Origin: Verrucomicrobiota bacterium
Lineage (GTDB): Bacteria; Verrucomicrobiota; Verrucomicrobiia; Verrucomicrobiales; Akkermansiaceae
Length of the DNA: 64,000 nucleotides
NCBI GenBank assembly: GCA_017301995.1
Contig: JAFLEH010000039.1
Location: forward strand, 1-64,000
Direction: 5' to 3'
The notes under the pieces are model-generated. The model was not told the DNA's origin. It saw nothing but the letters and a program-made list of their open reading frames with translations, and ran no database searches. Made by a program: the position numbers and the translations under genes. Numbering within the stretch: the stretch's first letter is position 1; each line of letters starts with the position of its first letter. Shown piece after piece: positions 60,653 to 64,000 of this stretch.

Positions 60653-62935
60653 ATGTCCACCGATTCATCCCCGCATCTTCTAACCATCTCACGCGAAACC
60701 GGCATCGCCATCGGCTCGGTTTCGGCCACCGCCAAACTGCTCGCCGAGGGCGGCACGGTCCCTTTCATCTCCCGCTACCGCAAGGAGCAAACCGGCTCGC
60801 TCGACGAAGTCCAGATCACCACCATCCGCGACCGCATGCTCCAACTCGCGGAACTCGACACCCGCCGCTCCGCCGTCCTCAAGTCGCTCGAAGAACGCTC
60901 GCTCCTAACACCCGAACTCAAGAAGAAGATTGAGGCGGCCACCACCCTGTCCGCCGTCGAGGACCTCTTCGCACCCTACCGGCCGAAACGCCAGACCCGC
61001 GCCACCAAGGCGATCGAACGCGGCCTGACACCGCTCGCCGATTGGCTCCTTGCCAACCAGAACGCGGACCCTTCCGATGAGGCGGCCAAGTTCATCGACG
61101 CGGAAAAGGAAGTGCCCACCGCCGCCGACGCGCTGGCCGGCGCGCGCGACATCATCGCCGAACGCGTGGCCGACGACGCCACCCTGCGCGGCCGCGTCCG
61201 CAAGACCTACGAGGAGGAGGCCACCGTTTCGTCGAAGATCATGTTCGGTAAAAACGAGGAGGCCGACGCGCAGAAATTCCGCGACTACTTCGAGTGGTCG
61301 GAGCCGCTCAAGTCGATCCCGTCCCACCGCATGCTGGCCATCCGGCGCGGCGAGAAGGAAGGATTCCTGCTGATGCGGGTGGAGGTTCCGTTAGAGCGGA
61401 TCACTCCCCTCGCCCTGCCCGCCTGGGTCACTTCCGAAGGCCCCGCCGGCAAGCAGGTGGCCATGGCCGTGGAAGACGGTTGCAAGCGCCTGCTGATGCC
61501 GTCCATGGAAACGGAAACCCGCCTGTTCGCCAAGAAGCGCGCGGATGAAACGGCGATCACCGTGTTCGCGGAAAACCTGCGCGAGCTTTTGTTAGCCTCC
61601 CCGCTCGGCGAGAAACGCCTGCTGGCCATCGACCCCGGGTTCCGCACCGGCTGCAAAACCGTGGTGCTCGATCGCTCCGGCAAACTGCTCCACCACACGG
61701 TGCTCTACGCCACCGCCGGCTCCAACAACCAACTCTACGAGGCGGCGGTCGAACTCACCACGCTGGTGAAGAAGTTCCAAGTCGAGGCCATCGCCATCGG
61801 CAACGGCACCGCCTCCCGCGAGACCGAGGCGTTTGTCAAAAAGCTCAAGCTGCCGTCCACCATCCCGGTGGTGACGGTCAACGAAAGCGGCGCGTCCATT
61901 TACTCGGCCTCGGATGTCGCCCGCGAGGAGTTCCCTAACGAGGACGTCACCGTCCGTGGCGCCGTTTCCATCGGCCGCCGCCTGATGGACCCGCTGGCGG
62001 AACTCGTGAAGATCGACCCGAAATCCATCGGCGTGGGCCAATACCAGCACGATGTCGAACAGCGCGCGCTCAAGAATTCGTTGGACGACACCGTGATCTC
62101 CTGCGTCAACGCGGTCGGCGTGGAACTCAACACCGCTTCCAAACAACTCCTCGCCTACGTCTCCGGACTCAACGCCACACTGGCGGAAAACATCGTCGCC
62201 TGGCGGAACGAAAACGGCGCGTTCTCCTCCCGCGCGGAATTGAAAAAGGTCCCGCGCCTCGGCGAAAAGGCGTTCGAGCAGGCGGCCGGCTTCCTCCGCG
62301 TCCGCGGTGCGAAACATCCGCTCGACGCCTCCGCCGTCCATCCGGAACGCTACGCGCTCGTCGAACGCATGGCCGCCGATCTCAACTGCACCGTCCAGGA
62401 TTTGTTGGACAAGGAGGACCTGCGCAAGAAACTCGACCTCACGAAATACGTGTCCGGCGACGTCGGCCTGCCCACGCTCCGCGACATCGTCGCCGAACTC
62501 GCCAAGCCCGGCCGCGACCCGCGCAAGCAGTTCGAGGTGTTCTCGTTCCAGGAGGGCGTCGAAAAACCGGACGACCTCAAGGTTGGCATGAAACTTCCCG
62601 GCATTGTCACCAATGTCACCGCCTTCGGCGCGTTCGTGGATGTCGGCGTCCATCAGGACGGCCTGGTCCACGTCAGCCAGTTGGCCGACCACTTCATCCG
62701 CGACGCCTCGGAAGTCGTCAAGGTCGGCCAGAAGGTGCAGGTCACCGTGGTGGAGGTGGACCTCAAACGCAACCGCATCGCGCTCTCGATGAAGGCCAAG
62801 CCCGATCTCGAAAACCGCCGCTCCGCCCCCGGCGACCGCGACACCCGCGGCCCCCGCCCCGGCGGCGGCCGCCCCTCCGCCGCCCCCACCAACGACTGGT
62901 TCTCCCAAGCCATGCAGCAGGCGAAGAAAAAGTGA
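60653..62935 (+). CDS. tex: Tex-family S1 RNA-binding protein
   Basis: 760 residues from the ATG at 60653 (MSTDSSPHLLTISRETGIAI); the frame upstream only translates the word repeat. Tex/YhgF domains follow in order: an N-terminal HtH part with VPFISRYRKEQTGSLDE, the central YqgF/RuvC-like domain (LAIDPGFRTGCKTVVLD, then VTVNESGASIYSASDVAREEFP), helix-hairpin-helix motifs (~500-600) and an S1 domain near the end (GIVTNVTAFGAFVDVGVHQD, then DGLVHVSQLAD). The last ~30 residues are Pro/Gly/Arg-rich. Tex is a cytoplasmic RNA-associated accessory factor. Confidence 0.95.
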   Translation: MSTDSSPHLLTISRETGIAIGSVSATAKLLAEGGTVPFISRYRKEQTGSLDEVQITTIRDRMLQLAELDTRRSAVLKSLEERSLLTPELKKKIEAATTLSAVEDLFAPYRPKRQTRATKAIERGLTPLADWLLANQNADPSDEAAKFIDAEKEVPTAADALAGARDIIAERVADDATLRGRVRKTYEEEATVSSKIMFGKNEEADAQKFRDYFEWSEPLKSIPSHRMLAIRRGEKEGFLLMRVEVPLERITPLALPAWVTSEGPAGKQVAMAVEDGCKRLLMPSMETETRLFAKKRADETAITVFAENLRELLLASPLGEKRLLAIDPGFRTGCKTVVLDRSGKLLHHTVLYATAGSNNQLYEAAVELTTLVKKFQVEAIAIGNGTASRETEAFVKKLKLPSTIPVVTVNESGASIYSASDVAREEFPNEDVTVRGAVSIGRRLMDPLAELVKIDPKSIGVGQYQHDVEQRALKNSLDDTVISCVNAVGVELNTASKQLLAYVSGLNATLAENIVAWRNENGAFSSRAELKKVPRLGEKAFEQAAGFLRVRGAKHPLDASAVHPERYALVERMAADLNCTVQDLLDKEDLRKKLDLTKYVSGDVGLPTLRDIVAELAKPGRDPRKQFEVFSFQEGVEKPDDLKVGMKLPGIVTNVTAFGAFVDVGVHQDGLVHVSQLADHFIRDASEVVKVGQKVQVTVVEVDLKRNRIALSMKAKPDLENRRSAPGDRDTRGPRPGGGRPSAAPTNDWFSQAMQQAKKK

Positions 62936-62976
62936 CATTCAGCCACTGAAAGGTGGCCCGCATGCGCAAAGGTAGC

Positions 62977-62995
62977 GCGCTCTCGCCGAGAGCGC
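62977..62995. repeat. Perfect palindrome, REP-like
   Basis: GCGCTCTCG-C-CGAGAGCGC is a perfect dyad with 9-bp arms and lies 41 bp past the tex stop. A smaller hairpin, GCCAC ... GTGGC, lies at about 62942-62957. The CGCTCT...GAGCG core resembles the hairpin module of the repeats at 975-2480. No T-run follows, so termination is uncertain. Confidence 0.6.
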
Positions 62996-63164
62996 ACGGG
63001 AATGAAGTGGAGAATAGGCGCCGAATCCCCAACCGGACCGCCCGGAGGTCGGCCCCTGCCTGAAGCAAGCCGACGTTCATCATCCAGCAACCGATGCCGC
63101 CTGCCGCTAACATTTTTTGTCCTGCCCCTAACTGGACGTGAGTCCCCACGTTAGGAACCGCCTC

Positions 63165-63193
63165 TTGACATAAACCCATATCCATGTATTTAT
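63165..63193 (+). promoter_or_regulatory. Promoter of the toxin-antitoxin pair
   Basis: TTGACA (63165-63170) and an AT-rich -10 (TATTTA or ATTTAT, 63187-63193) with a preceding TG, spacer 16-17 bp. The predicted start of transcription is at or within a base or two of the GTG at 63200, so the message is probably leaderless. Confidence 0.65.
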
Positions 63194-63199
63194 TGCCCC

Positions 63200-63457
63200 G
63201 TGAAAACCACAGTGGATTTGCCTGATCACATTCTGGAGCGGACGAAAATTGCGGCCGTCCGTCGCCGTACATCCGTCAAGAACCTCATTATCGAGGGACT
63301 GGAAACCGTCTTGCGCGATGGATCGGCGGATGAGAATCCCGCCGATGATACCGAGGCATTTGTCGCGGCATTCGCCCGTGGCAACAACACGGAAACACCC
63401 GTCGGCAAGGTCCATCGCCACGAGATTTATGACCGCCCGATACTTCATCGACTCTAA
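63200..63457 (+). CDS. vapB: VapB-type antitoxin
   Basis: 85 residues starting at GTG (63200), giving VKTTVDLPDHILERTKIAA. The N-terminus looks like a ribbon-helix-helix DNA-binding strand (KTTVDLPDHILERTKIAAVR) and the C-terminal half is acidic and flexible, as expected for the toxin-wrapping part. It overlaps the toxin gene by 29 bp. No purine-rich ribosome site precedes it, in line with a leaderless message. Antitoxins of this type repress their own operon together with the toxin. Confidence 0.8.
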   Translation: MKTTVDLPDHILERTKIAAVRRRTSVKNLIIEGLETVLRDGSADENPADDTEAFVAAFARGNNTETPVGKVHRHEIYDRPILHRL

Positions 63458-63854
63458 TGTGCTGGTTTATGCCGGGTCACAGCATCCGGACGATCAGGCG
63501 AAACGGATGATCGCCCTAGATCTGCTGCGGAAGCCCGGTCTCGGGTTTTCGACCCAAGTGATGCAGGAGTATTTCAGCGTGGCCTACACCAAGGCACGGC
63601 TGGGGATCTCGCTTGAGGTGGCACTCGAGAATCTCGAATGGCTGGCACGCCGCAACACGCTGCCGGTAACGCCCGGCTTGGTCCTCCGGGCCACCCGCGC
63701 CGCCGCGCGCCACAAAATCTCCTATTGGGACGCCGCCATCCTATCCGCAGCCAAGGAACTCGGCTGCCACACGCTCTATTCGGAGGACCTCAACCACGGC
63801 CAGGAATACGACGGGGTCCGTGTCGTCAATCCGTTTTTGCGGACGGGAGCGTGA
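63429..63854 (+). CDS. vapC: VapC-type PIN-domain toxin
   Basis: 141 residues from the ATG at 63429 (MTARYFIDSNVLVYAG), chosen because it matches the PIN-domain N-terminus. The four acidic positions are visible: Asp in FIDSNVLVY, Glu in MQEYFS, Asp in SYWDAAILSAAKELGC and Asp in YSEDLNHGQ. PIN toxins are Mg-dependent ribonucleases, commonly cutting tRNA. The overlap with vapB ensures co-translation. The element sits next to a restriction-enzyme fragment at the edge of the window, a typical location for such accessory modules. Confidence 0.87.
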   Translation: MTARYFIDSNVLVYAGSQHPDDQAKRMIALDLLRKPGLGFSTQVMQEYFSVAYTKARLGISLEVALENLEWLARRNTLPVTPGLVLRATRAAARHKISYWDAAILSAAKELGCHTLYSEDLNHGQEYDGVRVVNPFLRTGA

Positions 63855-63867
63855 ACAGCCCCCATCC

Positions 63868-63990
63868 ATAAAGCTCAAATTCAAGCAACAGGCCAATCAG
63901 GCGGACGCCGTCCGCGCGGTGGTGGATTGTTTCCAGGGCCAGCCTAAATCCCGCAAGATTCCGCTTGTTTGCGCGCGGGCACGAAGCTAA
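63868..63990 (+). pseudogene. Type III restriction Res subunit N-terminal fragment
   Basis: The frame starting with ATA reads KLKFKQQANQADAVRAVV, then DCFQGQPKSRKIPL. This matches the usual N-terminus of Res subunits of type III restriction enzymes (a KLKF...Q..QADAV.AVVD.F.GQP pattern). There is no ATG or GTG in frame, and a TAA at 63988 ends it after 40 codons with unrelated residues. A truncated remnant is the simplest reading; the rest of the locus may continue beyond the window. Confidence 0.55.
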
Positions 63991-64000
63991 CCTCGGCCGT

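Noticed and set aside
61592..62938. 448-codon frame antisense to tex
   Set aside because: Antisense shadow of a well-supported gene, with no recognisable domain.

Overview
The window looks like a chromosomal segment of a verrucomicrobial bacterium, probably order Verrucomicrobiales. This is inferred from four features: surface proteins with autotransporter-associated beta-strand repeats and PEP-CTERM or DPDGDG-type C-termini, a double-length UvrA, a TGTTC-N4-GAACA (verrucomicrobial LexA type) site in front of imuB-dnaE2, and a dense set of sulfatase, sialidase and glycosidase genes. The DNA is GC-rich, and long open frames opposite real genes are common and meaningless. No rRNA, tRNA or CRISPR was seen.

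Layout. 1-2675 is a decayed, repeat-filled stretch. It holds an integrase-like fragment, the tail of an IS4-type transposase, mosaic intergenic repeats and a 63-bp tandem array of hairpins. 2676-15414 carries kup, a tandem-fused uvrA, dnaE2 and imuB, with a LexA-type operator upstream of imuB. 15548-18915 is a translationally coupled pair of anchored DP-repeat proteins of unknown function. 19185-31071 is a run of four large exported proteins on the minus strand. 31228-41275 is a plus-strand glycan degradation cluster: N-acetylneuraminate lyase, sulfatase, GH43-like enzyme, GH89 alpha-N-acetylglucosaminidase, an unassigned enzyme and a GH33 sialidase. It meets a minus-strand GH-A glycosidase head to head. 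44059-49595 is housekeeping: bioB, an exported hypothetical, tpiA, a Zn/corrinoid-type URO-D family gene and pgk. 49776-53105 is a TPP riboswitch followed by a secreted serpin gene and then thiC. 53415-54830 is a coiled-coil lipoprotein with a degenerate trypsin-like domain. 54842-60392 is a complete sialic acid operon on the minus strand (nanM, MFS transporter, nanA, AGE-family epimerase, regulator). 60653-62935 is tex. 63200-63854 is a VapBC-type toxin-antitoxin pair, followed by a fragment of a type III restriction enzyme.

How the parts fit. Secreted sulfatase, sialidase and alpha-GlcNAcase could strip sulfated, sialylated glycans such as mucin or glycosaminoglycans. Freed sialic acid would be mutarotated by NanM, imported by the MFS carrier, cleaved by NanA to ManNAc and pyruvate, and epimerised to GlcNAc by the AGE enzyme, as in the Bacteroides NanLET route. 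Two similar palindromes, upstream of nanM (60439-60459) and between the surface-protein run and the first nanA (31136-31156), suggest one regulator controls both loci and perhaps the surface proteins.

The most unusual items are the serpin placed under a TPP riboswitch in the thiC transcript, the shared putative nan operator, the 63-bp hairpin array, the degenerate protease lipoprotein, and the recurrence of the pentamer GTTAG/CTAAC across all reading frames.
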